From Wuchereria bancrofti (Eukaryota > Nematoda > Chromadorea > Rhabditida > Onchocercidae): a stretch of 64,000 bases of DNA. Positions 1 to 13,138 of this stretch are shown here, one piece after another; position 1 is the stretch's first letter; every line of letters begins with the position of its first letter. The stretch is from positions 200,902 to 264,901 of the forward strand of contig SSBO01000002.1 of the NCBI GenBank assembly GCA_005281725.1, written 5' to 3'. A program made the position numbers and the translations under genes. Under the pieces are notes generated by a model, which was given only the letters and a program-made list of their open reading frames with translations, did not search any database and had not been told where the DNA came from.

Positions 1-2313
1 TTACTACATTAAATTTTGTGATTAAAACAAATTTTTGCTAGTAAATGTTACAACAATTATTTTCCTGCAAATTATTGATATATAAATTATCAATTATTAA
101 TTCAATTATCATATATCATTTCTATTTTTCATCGAAACTATTTTAATATCTTAACTAATTTAGTTTGAAAAGGATTAAATCAATATTTTAATCATTTCCT
201 TCGTTATTATTACTTTCTTGTTTTCTCAGAATTGAAATGATATTTGTTTATTATATTTGCATTTACAATCAATTTTAATGACTTAATTTTTGACTTAATA
301 ATAAACTATTAAATATTCTAAATGATACATATTAAAACTTTTACTTATTAACAAAATCAAATTTACATTTCAAATCCTAGCAGTGCACATTTGAACTCAC
401 CGAAAAACTTTCGATGATAGTAGTAAACAATATGAAAATGTTTTCGAATCATTAATTACAACATTAAATAAATAAATAAATTATTTATGTATTAATAATT
501 AATGTAAAAAATCCTAGCTAAATCATTCAAATTTCAGAAAAAATGATTTTGTCTATTAAATTTTTTACAACATATAATAACTGATGATTTGTTTACATTT
601 TCCACATTTCATTTAATTTATCTTTTATTTAAAAAGAAAAATCAATAACTTTCACAAAAAATTCATTTTTATAACTTTTTTTGTTCTTTCTAAATGATAA
701 ATACCATTTAAAAAAAAAAGAAGAAAGAAAGAAAGAAAGAAATGATATTAAGAAATTATGAAAGTTTTAAGATAAATTAAATTTTATCATTACCATTCAA
801 TCATTTACTCATTCATTAGATAACACTAAAAGCTAATTAGTCATTTGCATAAAGAGAAATTTTAAATTTTTCTTTGTTTACAAATTACAAATCATAAGAT
901 CGCTTTTTCCGCCCACTTGCTTACATCATTTGCAAAATTTGTTAATAAACATCATTATAACAAATAAAATAAACCATAATAATAGTTAAAATACAGTTAC
1001 TTTTTAGTCGTAAACAAATTAATTTAAAAATAATTCAAATACATATTAAAAAAAAAAAAGTAATAATTTTAAATTTAATTATTCTTTTTGCTCAACAATA
1101 ATTGCCATTTCTTGAAGCAAATCATTATGCAAGCAATTAGCATTTGAAAATTTTTGTTTATTTTCCATCTTTTCAATATATTTTTTCTACAAATTGTGAT
1201 TGTTTTAATAATTCATTCCTTTTTTCTTTTATTTTAACTCATTTTTTCAACCAGTTTTTGCTATTTTAAAAAATTCTAATTAATTAATGCATGAATGTTT
1301 GAATTAATTAGTAATGCTCAGCATTTATTTTCATTGAATACTTTCTTAGTTTATATAAAATTACTTCTTCTATTGTTCAGTGTTTTCTTTTTTTATTTTA
1401 ATTTTAAATTTTTTTCAAAATTTTATCATCATTATTCGATTATCTGACAAGTTATTCGCATTAATTTTTCTTCCTTTGTCAAGTCTTTAATTTTTCCACT
1501 TATAAAATTTATTAATTTATACCTTTTTTTCTTTCCTTTCTTTTCACACCTATACTTTAACTCATTAATTACCTGTCAGTTACCTGTCGAATAGTATAAT
1601 AGAGCAATTATAAAAGACATTTTACAAAGAGAATTCTGAGTGTCAACCTAATTTGAATTGAATTATAATAACAAAATGTTTTCATAAATTTTAAAAATTT
1701 GTAAAATAAGAAAATTTTTTTTTCAGTTGTTATCTATTACTTCAAATATTTTCAATCTAGAACAAGCATGAAGCATTAATGACTTTTTGCGTCTAATTTT
1801 TATTCAATGAAGTTTTGATTATGACTAGAAGTGTCTTTTCTCATTTGTCAAACTGATAATTATTTTTTCAAATGGAATTAAAGATCGGAAAATGTTTTAG
1901 CAAAGTTTTAACATCAATAAAATATTCTCATTTAAAGAAGAAAAAGACATTTTGTTTAAGATATGCATTTAAATTATTTAAATTGTTGATTTTTCATCTT
2001 TATAAGATCAAATTTTTCCGGAAACTTTTCCGGAAAGTCATTAATTTCATTGTTTTATCAATTGTTGCAGTAAAGAGTGAGTATTTGTAAAATGATTGAG
2101 AAAGATTAAATTACACAAAAAAAAAAAAAAATGAAAGTAGTATGAATGAATAAATGGAACAGGTTGATAAAATATTTGCAAAACTTTTCAATAATAATAA
2201 TTAATTCCATTTTGATAAAATGAATGAGAAAAGATAAAGTCTAAAACTGATAACATATTGATAATTGTTTGATTTATTCAATAATTTAATAATTCTTTTT
2301 AATTCTTAATGTT

Positions 2314-2672
2314 TTGTGATAAATGATAAGGTAGTTGAGCAGCTGAGATGCTTTTCAAATTAAAAAAAAAAAAAAAATTTCACTTCATTAGTGGAATTAT
2401 TAGAAATATATATTGAAAAATGTATTTTTTTTTTCCATCATATATCACATATAGTTTAAATTTAAATTAAAGTTTAATGAGAAAATATAGTTTAAATTAA
2501 AAATAAAATTTTTGTGATACTATTAAATGTTTTTATTAAATTGTTGATTGAATGCAGGTGTGATAAATATGAAAATGATATTTAGAGTTAATCGTTGCAA
2601 TTATTTTATCTAATCAATTTGATAATTAATTAATGTCTTGTGATAAGTGATAAGGTAGTTGAGCAGTTGAGA
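2314..2672. repeat. 34-base imperfect direct repeat, two copies
   Basis: A 34-base sequence at 2314-2347 (TTGTGATAAATGATAAGGTA onwards) recurs at 2639-2672 with two substitutions. Each copy carries TGATAAGGTAGTTGAGCAG, so GATA-type motifs are duplicated with it. No coding capacity. Confidence 0.6.
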
Positions 2673-4369
2673 AGTGTTAGCGTCAAAAAAATCATAATTC
2701 AGCGAGAGCATTAATCATAGAGATAAGGCGAAATGATCACCAGAAAAGATATTTTTGGAAATTGTTAATGATAAATTTCAATTTCATTTTTCAAAGTAAT
2801 ATTTGTTTATAAAATTTTTTCATCTAAAATATATAACTGATAGCAAATTTAAAAATAATAATCAAAAAATAAAAGAAAACAAGTAAATAAATAAAGAAAA
2901 GGAAAGATCGAATTGATGTCTTATAGGAAAAAAAAAACGATTCATTATTTAACGAAATAGCACCATTGATTATTTTTTTAACTTTAAACTTGAACTTTAA
3001 CTTAAACCTTTAAAAAAAAAAATAATAAAGAAGGTTTACTCTAACAAATTTCAAACATTTTTATAGCACTTATAAAAAAATATAAAAATAAATCAATCAG
3101 CTATGCTAATCAGTTATAAATCAAATTATCAGTAGTTATTATCATTACTTGGTGATTGCAAAATTGCTAATCATACAGGTAAAAATTGATCAGACAATAA
3201 TTATCGGTAAAAATACAACAATTACACTGTTTGCAATATATTTCTGAACCAAAATCCAAACCATTTCATGAAGTGATAACCAACTGATAAGATTATCATT
3301 AGAAAGAAAGCACTCGGCAAGTAAAATTATTGAAACTTGATTGTATGTATTGAATTAACAAATTATCGATAGAGAATATATTATTCATAAATTTAAATAA
3401 TTTGTATTAAAAAAATATTTGAACAAAATATTAAAAATATGAATTGAATTATCAAATTATCAATAGAATAAAATTTAAACAATTTATATTAAAAGTAATA
3501 TTAAAAATACAATTTAAACAATTTATATTAAAAAAATAAATAAGTTGAAATTTTTCTTTCATAATCATTTTAAAAATAAAAAATCTATTAATAACTTTTA
3601 TCAATGCATTTTCTTTTTTCTTTTTTTTTTTTTTCTAAAAAAGATAATAAAATAAGTATTTGCAAGTATTTTTTGAAAAAGAGAAAATAGTAATTTAATG
3701 AAAATTTCATTTTTATTGTCACTAATTTTTTTTTCCTTTTTTTTTTTCGAAATGAAATTTTTAATGTTTGAAATTAAAAAAACTGAATGTAAAATTATAT
3801 ATAAAGAATGTAAAAAACTGCATATAAAATTGAACAGATAAAAACTGTTTGAACAAATGATTATCGTTATTTTGAAGTGATAAAGTGATGATATTATTGA
3901 TAAGATATTTTGTCGAAAGGTTAAATTGTACAATGATCAATGATTACAGGTCAAGCAGAAAGAATGTATATGTGCGTATAGAAATAATAAGAAAAAGACA
4001 GATGATGGCATTTCAATGGCATTTTAATGTGATTTTTCTTTCCTTTTTTTTTTCTTTTTCTTTTTTTTTTTTTGTTGAATTATTTTCACAAGTAATTTAA
4101 TAATTATAAAATAATAAATTTGTAAAGTTTATATGATAATTTCAATGAAAATATTTCATTTAATATTTCTTTCATTAATAAATTTTATTTCATTTTATTC
4201 TTTCATTCCTTTTAAATTTTATTTCCATTTATTTATTTAATCATTTATTTCATGTTTATGAGCAATTCCTACTATCTCAATCTTTTTTTTTTTTTTTTTT
4301 GTTCTGCTTTCATAAACAACCGTAATTTGTTTGTAAGTTGAAAATCAATTTTTCCAAAGATCACAATCT

Positions 4370-4448
4370 CCCCCCCCCCCCCTCCTACTTCTCCCTCTTC
4401 TCTCTCTCCCTCTTTCCATCTATTTATAGAGAGAGAGAGAGAGAGGGA
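4370..4448. repeat. Poly-C tract with CT-rich and GA-rich inverted arms
   Basis: About a dozen C residues (4371-4382) run into a CT-rich stretch (4391-4416), a short AT spacer, and a (GA)n stretch (4428-4447). The CT and GA arms are complementary and could form a hairpin or slipped structure. Simple-sequence origin is most likely. Confidence 0.6.
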
Positions 4449-7400
4449 GCAGTAGAGAAGAAAAGAGATGAAATTAGGATATTACTTCAATGAAACAAAC
4501 ATATTGTAGTTGTAAACAAATGATGCTAAGAATATATAATGGAGTAATTTTACCTTTAAAAGTGTTTATGTCCATGCTACTGGAATATGTTTACAATTCC
4601 GCTTGTTTACTTTTTCATCATTACAAATGAACTAACTCATTTTGAAGCAATCATTATTTGATAATGGAAATTGTTTAGTTCATAAATTGATATGAGATAT
4701 TCCATTAATATATCATTTTATTGATCTTTTTTGTCCTATGGTACTTCATTTGATGTCACAGCACAATGACAGATGGATGATGCAATTGCTTAAATATTAA
4801 ATTATTGCCACTTTTCAGGTTATCAATTCGTTTCGTGGTGATATTTTTGATAACTGCAATAATTGCAGTAATAGTAATTAGTGATAAAAATGGTAATAGT
4901 AATTCGTAAATAACTGCAATTCATTAATAATATGATATTTTGTTTATGAACTGGTAATTGCTTTGTTTACTGCAATTATGAGTGTTTGTTAATTATGAAT
5001 TAACATCTATGATTGTTATAATAATAGTAATAATAATAAGTAAAAATAGTATTATCATTATTAACATTGTTATCATCTGTTATTCGTATACATTTTACTT
5101 CCTCTTCTCAAATTATCAATGAAATATTAATCATTACAGATTTCAAATGATATGATGACAAGAAGATAATATGCTCGAATAAATTCGTCATCATTTGCCA
5201 TTTAATGCAATAAGTAATCCCACTTGAAAACTTATTATTTCAAAAGAAAAAAAAAAAAAAAAAAAAGTCACTGCTAAGAAGAAATGATGTTAAAATAATG
5301 AAAATGTCAAAAAACGAATATCATTTCTTCCAATGATTATTAAAAATTATTTGCTCCACATGTATCTCACTAATATATCATTTTGATAGCAAAATATTCC
5401 ATTTCACTTCTTTCTTTTTTTTTTTCGCATCAATTACAATCAGAAATCTTATCACCGATCAATAAATACATCATGCAACAACTCTATCAATTTGATAATT
5501 CGAACTGATACAAATATGAGTGGCAAATAGTTGAATTTATAAGCTGCTGCATAATCGATTATTTTCCTTTAGAACAGATTAAAATTTCTTAAATTATTAT
5601 TTTTTAAAAATACAAAGTGCTAGAGCGAATAATTTATTTATTTTAGTACTAACTTTATTGGCAGTATTCACTCATTACTATTAAATTCAAGTAGTAGTAT
5701 TTAAGTTCGATTGTTTGATCAATTGATTTAACTTTTTTCTATCAATAAGCATGAATTGAAGAAAATAAATGTTTAAACGAAATATTGCAAAAATCATTCA
5801 TTCATTCAGTACTTTTCCTCTTGTCAAAATAAGAATAATACATTAAACTTCGATTGTTGTTGATGCTAAATTTGTCATCTTTGTAACCATTTGTACTTCA
5901 AAAATTTTCAAACACTGATAAAATTTAACGTTTTTTCTTTTTTCTTTTTCTTTTTTTTTTTTTTGGTTCAAAAAATTTTCATCTTTGTTTATGATTAAAC
6001 GACTGCTAATATATCTTATGTTTCATTAATATATATTAATGTATTAATGATTAGATATATTTCATTTTAATTTGTAAAGTAAAATGGAAATTTATAAGGA
6101 AAAAAAAAGTGTAGAAAAAAAAAGAACCAGTTATACTTTAATTATGGATGTATAAATTCATCATATTCATTTCAGTTATATTTGATTAAATTTTTACATT
6201 GCAAAAATTTAAACTGTAACATTGGAGAAGAAAGGAAAAATAAGATTGTTTACATTTTGAAGAAAGAGTTAACCTATCACAGTTAATTATACTATCGCAG
6301 AATAAATGTCAATATTTTTGAAATATTGTCCGAAATTTCAGACACTGAAAGAATAATATTTCATATTATTGAAAGAATGTCGATAAGACAAACAAAAAAT
6401 AGAAAATATGTACAAGTTTTATATAATAAATAGTAAATTTATGCGATGTGCGCAGTTATCACAAAAGATTTTTATCAAAATGTCGAAATTTTGTAAATAA
6501 CTGATAAGAAAAAGCTTCTTTTCCTGTTCAGATTTAAATTTCATTATTAGTATTTTCAAGTCTAATCACTGTTTTTACTTCTGCACAAACAATCAAATAT
6601 AATAATTTTCAATCAAATATAATAATATAATAAATATAATAATCAAATATAACAATTTTAATCAATATTTGAAAATCAACATCACCAAATCTTGAATTAA
6701 TGGATTATTCTTTCAAAAATATTACCAGTTACAATTATCAAAATGGAAATGAAAAGATAAATGCTATAGGCATGAAATGTTTTCTACAAAAATTAATGGA
6801 TTAATTAGAGCAAAAATACTTAAAAAGTTGATAATTTAACAACAGGTGAATGCTCTGTATTGCTAAAGGTATCGAACAGGAAGTACGAAAAGAATTCTAG
6901 AAAAAATTTGAAATTCTAAAAAAGAAATTAGGCCAAGAACAAATATCATCCAAAAAAAAAAAGAATCACATACAAATCATTCATTTAGCACAGTGGCAAG
7001 CTTAACGGATAATACTTAACTATAAAAGAAAACAATGTGCTTCTCTAATTATGCATTTCACCTTTTGACCCTTGACCTTCTTCATAAGATCATTAATGTT
7101 TCCGTTCAAAATGTTAGCAGCAAAAGCAATATCACAAGTACAAACTCATCTATTACGCTAAAGAAACATCAAAATATTTTTGATCAAACGCGATGATGAT
7201 GTTAAAAATTTTACGATTTGAAGAAAAACGCACAATTTGCTATATATTCATTCATTTGAAAATATATGGAAAATTCTTTTTTTTTTTTGAAATTAAATGA
7301 ATTTTACTATTCAAAAAAAAAAAAAAAATGAACTCATTATTCATTCTTGATATAGTAAATATATAAAATTGTTAAATTAGGTATAGAATGTTCGATTATC

Positions 7401-7660
7401 CGATCAATATGCAAATTTTCATTATAGTTTTATAAATTCTAACGAAAAAAAAAAAAGATGTATGTAATTTATAAGTTCATCTAATCAACATATATTCATG
7501 AGAAATCTGAAAACATCACTTTCTCATAAGTTAGAAAAATGTTTGAAAAAAATTTCTTTTTTTTGCTTCTCATTAATTTTACCATCTTTTGTATTAATTA
7601 AAAGTTATGGAATATATGTACCATAGAAAATTATGTAAGTAATTGATATTAAATTAAATA

Positions 7661-7757
7661 AATTAAGCGTAATCTCACGTGATGTATTTGATATTAAAGA
7701 ATGATCTGAGAGTTATATGCATGAAATCAATTAAGCGTAATCTCACGTGATGTATTT
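7661..7757. repeat. 29-base exact direct repeat carrying TCACGTGA
   Basis: The 29 bases at 7661-7689 (AATTAAGCGTAATCTCACGT, then GATGTATTT) recur exactly at 7729-7757, 68 bases on. Each copy contains the palindrome TCACGTGA, an E-box of the type bound by bHLH and bHLH-Zip factors. It lies about 1 kb upstream of the GC-rich HEXIM promoter. Confidence 0.65.
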
Positions 7758-8699
7758 ATCTCATCTCATATCTATCTAACATCCTTTTGCTAATTACATC
7801 TCTAATTTTTCCCAATAATTTATCATCATTACGAAATATTTTTATCCAAATTGTAGGATAATAATACTTGAATAATACATTTATATTCAAATTTTTTGAA
7901 TAAATAATGAATATTTCTATTAGGGATAAATTTATTTCTTTTTTTTTTTCGAAATCATTAAAAAAAAGAAAGAAAGAAAGAAAAAAACACTTACGGTATT
8001 ATCTGAACCATAATTCAATGCTTTTTTTTCTCTTCTTTTTTTCGACGAAATGATTGTTAACATTCGTTCAATTATGTATTTTTGAACTTTGGAAATTTTG
8101 AGAAAAGTAAAAAACTTTACTTTCGATACTAATTTAGTTATAATAACATTAAGATGAAAAATGAAAGGAAAAAAAGACAAATTGAAATTTAAAATTTAAA
8201 TAATAATTTGGGTGAATGAATGATTGCTGGTACAATGAATTCTTGAGATTTTCAATGATAATTAATTAATATTTGCTAATTTTTTTCATCACAATTTATT
8301 TATCACATGCATTTCCTTTTTTTTTCTTTTCTTTTTGACTTATTATTAAATTTGAACTTTGAGAAAAATACTGCAAATAATAATTATGCAAATTAAAATG
8401 TGAATTATAATTTGAGGTTAAAGGTTAGCTTAGATTATTCATTTCTTATAAAAGAAAATATTTGTCGCATTTTGGATAATAAATTTCACAAATTTTATAC
8501 AACAAATTAAAATCATAAAAATTTTTAATTAATAAATTAATTGGAACAGATCAAAAACTTTACAATCAATTAAATTCTCACAATTCCATCAATTAATCTC
8601 AGATAAAATTACCCGCGATTTCTCGGAAACTAATGGTAAAAATTTGCACATATTCGAGGCACTATTTCGCATCCGTTTACTTTAGCAATGCCAAAAACT

Positions 8700-9323
8700 G
8701 TTTATAGGACGCGTGCGGAGTAGTGAGGCGTGCGTGCTGCGTCGCGTGCGCTCTCATTGCTATTATAAAAGAAGCGTTGAAGGCGGTTCTTGCAATCAGT
8801 GTTGGAGCTGTAGTCAGCAGCGACGTTGTTTAGCGCACACACACATACGTACACGTACACATACACGCGGAACACTCACGCGTTCATATAAGCGTACACA
8901 CACATATACACACGTATACACGCGTCCACGTGCACATTGTCGAAGTATACGTGCAAATACACGCATACGTATAGACGTAAGCTTACATATAGGCACAAAG
9001 TAAGCGAACAGTCATATACACATAGATATAACAAAGATACGTAAACGATCATACGTTTACGAAGTGACTTAACACTACAGTAATAGCAGCAAATCGGGTT
9101 TGGTTGACAGACGGAAGGGTAGTTAGTGGTAAATACAGTAGGAAGTAGTAAAGATTTAGATTAGTATTAATCTATTTACCTTTAACCTTCCATTTTTACA
9201 TTGGCTCTCTTCATTTTAATATTTTGAAATTCCACGGAACCTATCAATTATTTGAAAAAGCCCATTCTTTCTTTTTTTACTGGGGACATTGGTACGGGTT
9301 ATTTTAAGTGACAACCGATCACG
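8700..9323 (+). promoter_or_regulatory. GC-rich TATA promoter and 5' leader of the HEXIM-like gene
   Basis: From about 8706 the base composition changes sharply: CG dinucleotides and GCGTGCG/GTCGCGTGCG words appear in otherwise AT-rich DNA. TATAAAA lies at 8764-8770, and about 27-30 bases downstream is TCAGT (8797), a plausible initiator. A stretch rich in CA/TACG repeats follows (8838-8990), probably transcribed leader. The first supported coding ATG is at 9324. Open frames crossing this stretch on both strands are Arg/Thr/His repeat translations and are not called as genes. A 5' RNA-end map would settle the start site. Confidence 0.6.
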
Positions 9324-12300
9324 ATGACTGCAACTGTCGTAGACCAACCCGATAAGCAACAACATCAGCAACAAGATCAAGAGCATACTTCGAAGCAGCA
9401 TTTATCAGAACAACTGCAACCAGAACATGATATTATTATTGCATCGATGGAAGGTACCGATGACGAAGTTGCTGTTGCAGCTTTGCGTGACATTTCCACC
9501 GATGAAAGCTATCAAGCAACCGTGGAAAATGATCCAAAGAATGAGCAAAATTATTCTGGAAGAATTCCGAATCACGGGGTTCTTTCGGCAAGTTCATCAC
9601 ATGCAAAAACAAAGAAATCTCGTAGAAGGTTTGCATTATCTGTTTTTTTTTCTTTTTTATTTTATTCTATTTTTCAAATTTTTTATTTCTTAGAGTAATG
9701 AAATTTCTCAGAAAAACCTGTCCTTTTTTTTTCCTGTATTTGTGAAAGAGTTTATTCTTTTGTTTTTGCCTTGTGTCCGTCTTTTTTTTGTTCTATGTAT
9801 TTTATGGGAATTGCAGAAAAATTTACTAGCAACGGAGAGGAAAACAAATGATAATTTAGATAGGGGATAATTGCATGCATGAGAATATATTTATTTAAGT
9901 TTAGTCACCAGAGACAAGGTTAATTTACTTTTAAGCATTATTTCATTTTTGGTATCAGTAGGGAACGGTTTTGTAAAACCATTGTAAAAGGAGTTTTTTG
10001 GTCTCATTGATTTTAATTGTGTAGTTTCTAAGAGATGTTAGTTCGCTGTTCATCTTCTTTTTATAATCTTTTGGTAAACAAATCAATAGTAAAACAAGGC
10101 AAAGTTATAGGAGGGGTGGAAAAGGACGCTGGAAACCATACCGCACATTATCGCTGAAGGAAAAAATTGCCCAGGAAGTGAAGGAAGAACGAAATGCAGT
10201 AGAAAAACGAGAAAAGTTAGTTCTAATGAAACCGTTTTGGGCGGGATTTGGTTAGGTCAATAACTTAATAATTTCGGGCTTTAGCTGCAGCTTCTTCTGC
10301 AGGCTCCTCAGAATAGCTCATTTAAAATACGTGAAAAGCCATATCTGCATTTTGAATGCTTATGCACGTATATGTTTAACAGAAACTATGTTTAATGGAA
10401 GGTCAGACTTGATGTTTCACTTGCAGACTTTCACCGAATAATTTCTAGAATATTCGCTAAATTTATTGTAAAAGATTGAGATTTATTTACCAGTCAAATT
10501 CAGTTATCGAATGAAATCAGTCATTTTCAAGTAATGTCAAATCATCGTTGGAATTGATATATAACTACATTATGGAGTTGATATTCATTGCATGTGCTTG
10601 AGCCTTACTCCTTTGTATGTCTGGTGGTCAGTGATTAAGGTGCAATGAAGTACAGAACAAAAACATCTACATTATAAATGATTTTTAATAAAAGTTGCAT
10701 TGAGAAGGCTGGCGAGACAGATGTAATTTCAAACTTAGAGGGAAAAGTAGAGTTTGATTTACTATATGTAAATTGCTTCTTTATTCGAAGTATAATCAAG
10801 TATAAAGTGCAGTATAATCAAGAGTAAAGTGAAGTATGTTTACCAGTAGAAAGTGTTTCGGAAATTTCGTGTAGATAAATTCAAGCACTTTTTGGAACAG
10901 ATAAGAGGAACACCTGATTTATTCTATTCCATAAGAATAATATGGAATATAGAGGAAACCTGATACGTGATGTTCTTAAGTATTGTTTCCTGGAACATTT
11001 ATTGATTATCTGTGAACGGATTTAAGAAAGGGTCTGGAAAATTGTACTTCAGATCGTTCCGAACTGAGTAAAATCGATTCTTTTTTAAGATTATTTTCAC
11101 GTGGTAAGCCTATGGCACCGTACAATACGACGCAATTCCTAGTAGAAGATCATGAGAAGCGTACGATGCCGCCAGATGTCAGCGATTCGTTACCTGGAAT
11201 GGTTGCACATCAACGGCAATCAACAGGAGTATTTTCACCAGCTCGTGAAAGGTTCATATTAATTCCTTTGCTATTAGTAATAAATTTTTCTTTTTATATT
11301 ACGTTCTTCAATACTTGTATTCATGATTTAAGCTCTTGCTATACATGGCTTAAGTTTAGTTACGCCTCTCTATTATGTATGCACAAGAATCAATAAGGTT
11401 TGATTCTGGTATTCTCGTATGATGCGTGCGCTAGTGATGATATAATTCTCTAAGAGCTCCATGAAACAATAGATATTTGTACTATCATTACTATGATATT
11501 TGGTTCAGCTCGCACTTTTTATTATTTAATTGTAGGAAGAGATTATGTTAACAGTTTTTTATTCATCTCTTATAACTTCGAATGGACCAATAATTGTTTT
11601 CTAAAAAAAAGGAGTAGTTGTATGTGACGTCAAGCATGAAGTATAACGTCACGTATTAACGATTACGGCAACGTAATTAAAGTACAACTTAATAAAAACT
11701 TTTGTCCAAAAAAATTAAACCGGTCCAAATTTTTCTAGACGTTGTTTGCAATTATGCTAAAAAAAATGTGATGAGCGTATTGCGACAACAACGTATATTC
11801 ACATACATACGCGCATGTGCCGCTCCATTTTCGATCGACTCTGAAAATCTCCAAAGGCGAGCAGATTTTCATATAGTCGATTTTGCGAGTCATTCAATTC
11901 CTGAGCACCGTGATGCTTAGCTTCGAAAATTGCCGGAATGTAGAATCGGCAAGAAATGATAACAGTAACAGTAGTGGTAATGAAACTGGCGGCTCGAGGC
12001 AGAAGCAGGGGTCTACTTATTCTGATGCATTTGGGATGAGATATTTTCAGAGCGACACGTTTTTTGTGTGATGGTCTTTTCGTTATCGGAGATTGGTTAT
12101 AAGGAGGGAATTTTAGTAAATGAAGGGAAGGGTTTCTTGTATTGAGAAGCGTACAATAAAATTAAATCTCCCATTTAGTTCGTTCCGTTTTCGTTGGCGA
12201 TGAAGATTTGTTTATCCCAGTTTGACCAATATTCTGTTCATATAATAGAAGCTAGTTTATGTGGTCAGAATATTCGCGGGTTTCTCGTATATTCTAGAAG

Positions 12301-13138
12301 ATGTTTGGAAGTTAAAGCAGCCCTGTGCAAACATATGAGAACTCTACATACGTTTTCTTTTTCATTAATAATTCATCAGTAAAATTATTCGCTTATAGAT
12401 GTGGTACCATTGGTCAGTCAGGGTCTGAAATGGGTGGTAATACAACCGACAGTGCAAGTTATTCAGGTGCAGAAGATGATGAGATGGAGCGGCAGTTTGA
12501 TGCTGATTATGATTATGTCAATATGGAACGCATCAGTAATATGACTAAAGATGAGGTATTACTTTCTCCTCCTTGATGTTAATGATGATATTACTCAGTA
12601 GCTGGAGGAAGAATGATATAGTTCAAGAGATTGAACTTCGTTTCATTTTCCGGTAGTTCCTTGTGATTGTTTTTGCTTCCAACATTTGGAGATGGAATTA
12701 TTTAAAAAAGCTACTACAAAAAAAAGACGAACATATATAAACTAGTAATGAGACGAGGATTGTTAAAAAAGTGAGATAATATTTTTATAAAAATGCTGGT
12801 GATGGTGATGGAAGCTATGCGCGCGTAAGAATTCAAATGCGGAGGGAATAACATTTAAATTACATTAATTTTACAAGATCAAGTAGCCTAAAAATATACA
12901 TTTGTTTCAGGTTGCACGAGAATATATGCACTTGGAAAAGATTAACAGTAAACTAGCGGATCGCGTGAGTTTTCTACAGTTAGAAAATGATAAATTGAAG
13001 CAGCTGTTAAAAGACCATGATATTTCTTACGATGATGTATTACCAAAAATACGACGACATAGTGGTACATCGGTTTCGGAAGCGGGTGATGTGGTACGCA
13101 AAAGCGTAGATGAAGCCATGGGCGATGGTAGACAGTAA
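9324..13138 (+). CDS. HEXIM: HEXIM-family P-TEFb inhibitor, 5 exons, 318 aa
   Basis: Exons 9324-9628, 10111-10215, 11090-11251, 12399-12555 and 12911-13138 join in frame to 318 residues. HEXIM proteins bind 7SK-type RNA and hold cyclin T/CDK9 (P-TEFb) inactive in the nucleus. Visible marks: an acidic, Gln-rich N-terminus; a basic RNA-binding stretch KKSRRRRGGKGRWKPY (about residues 97-113); the family signature PMAPYNTTQF with PYNT near residues 147-150; an acidic patch; then FDADYDYVNMERISNMTKDE, which aligns with the vertebrate YERFHTESLQNMSKQE segment; and a C-terminal coiled coil (from residue 244, REYMHLEKINSKL) matching the cyclin-T-binding helix. Length is close to human HEXIM1 (359 aa). 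The TAA at 13136-13138 overlaps a consensus donor (CA/GTAAGT), so a further exon cannot be excluded. A possible in-phase 57-nt exon lies at 11954-12010. Confidence 0.93.
11625..11652. promoter_or_regulatory. CRE palindrome plus half-site in HEXIM intron 3
   Basis: TGACGTCA at 11625-11632 is a perfect cAMP response element. ACGTCAC follows about 15 bases later, giving a second CRE half-site on the opposite strand. CREB/ATF bZIP dimers bind this sequence in animals, and a CREB gene lies about 10 kb downstream. Occupancy is inferred, not seen. Confidence 0.45.
11954..12010 (+). other. Possible cassette exon of the HEXIM-like gene (57 nt)
   Basis: Between exons 3 and 4, a stretch flanked by AG (11952-11953) and GT (12011-12012) has a length divisible by three. 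It fits the phase exactly and would insert RNDNSNSSGNETGGSRQKQG. The acceptor lacks the usual T-rich run, so this may be coincidence. Only cDNA could decide. Confidence 0.3.

Larger units (their letters stand above)
1..8640. other. AT-rich intergenic region, no gene supported
   Basis: No reading frame here resembles a known protein; the open frames are short, low-complexity and rich in Phe/Lys/Ile, as expected for AT-rich noncoding DNA. Contents: many poly-A/poly-T tracts, a poly-C run followed by CT- and GA-rich arms (about 4370-4448), two copies of a 34-base sequence (2314 and 2639), and a 29-base direct repeat holding TCACGTGA (7661 and 7729). GATA-type TGATAA/TTATCA motifs are frequent, but that is largely expected from base composition. 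The stretch next to 8640 is probably upstream regulatory DNA of the HEXIM-like gene. Confidence 0.6.

Noticed and set aside
1872..2090. 72-codon open frame with Lys/Phe-rich sequence
   Set aside because: No family resemblance, AT-driven residue content, no splice or poly(A) context; likely chance.
8713..9003. Open frames on both strands rich in Thr/Arg/His or Val/Arg/Cys
   Set aside because: They are translations of the CA/TACG-rich leader of the HEXIM-like gene; repeat-driven composition.
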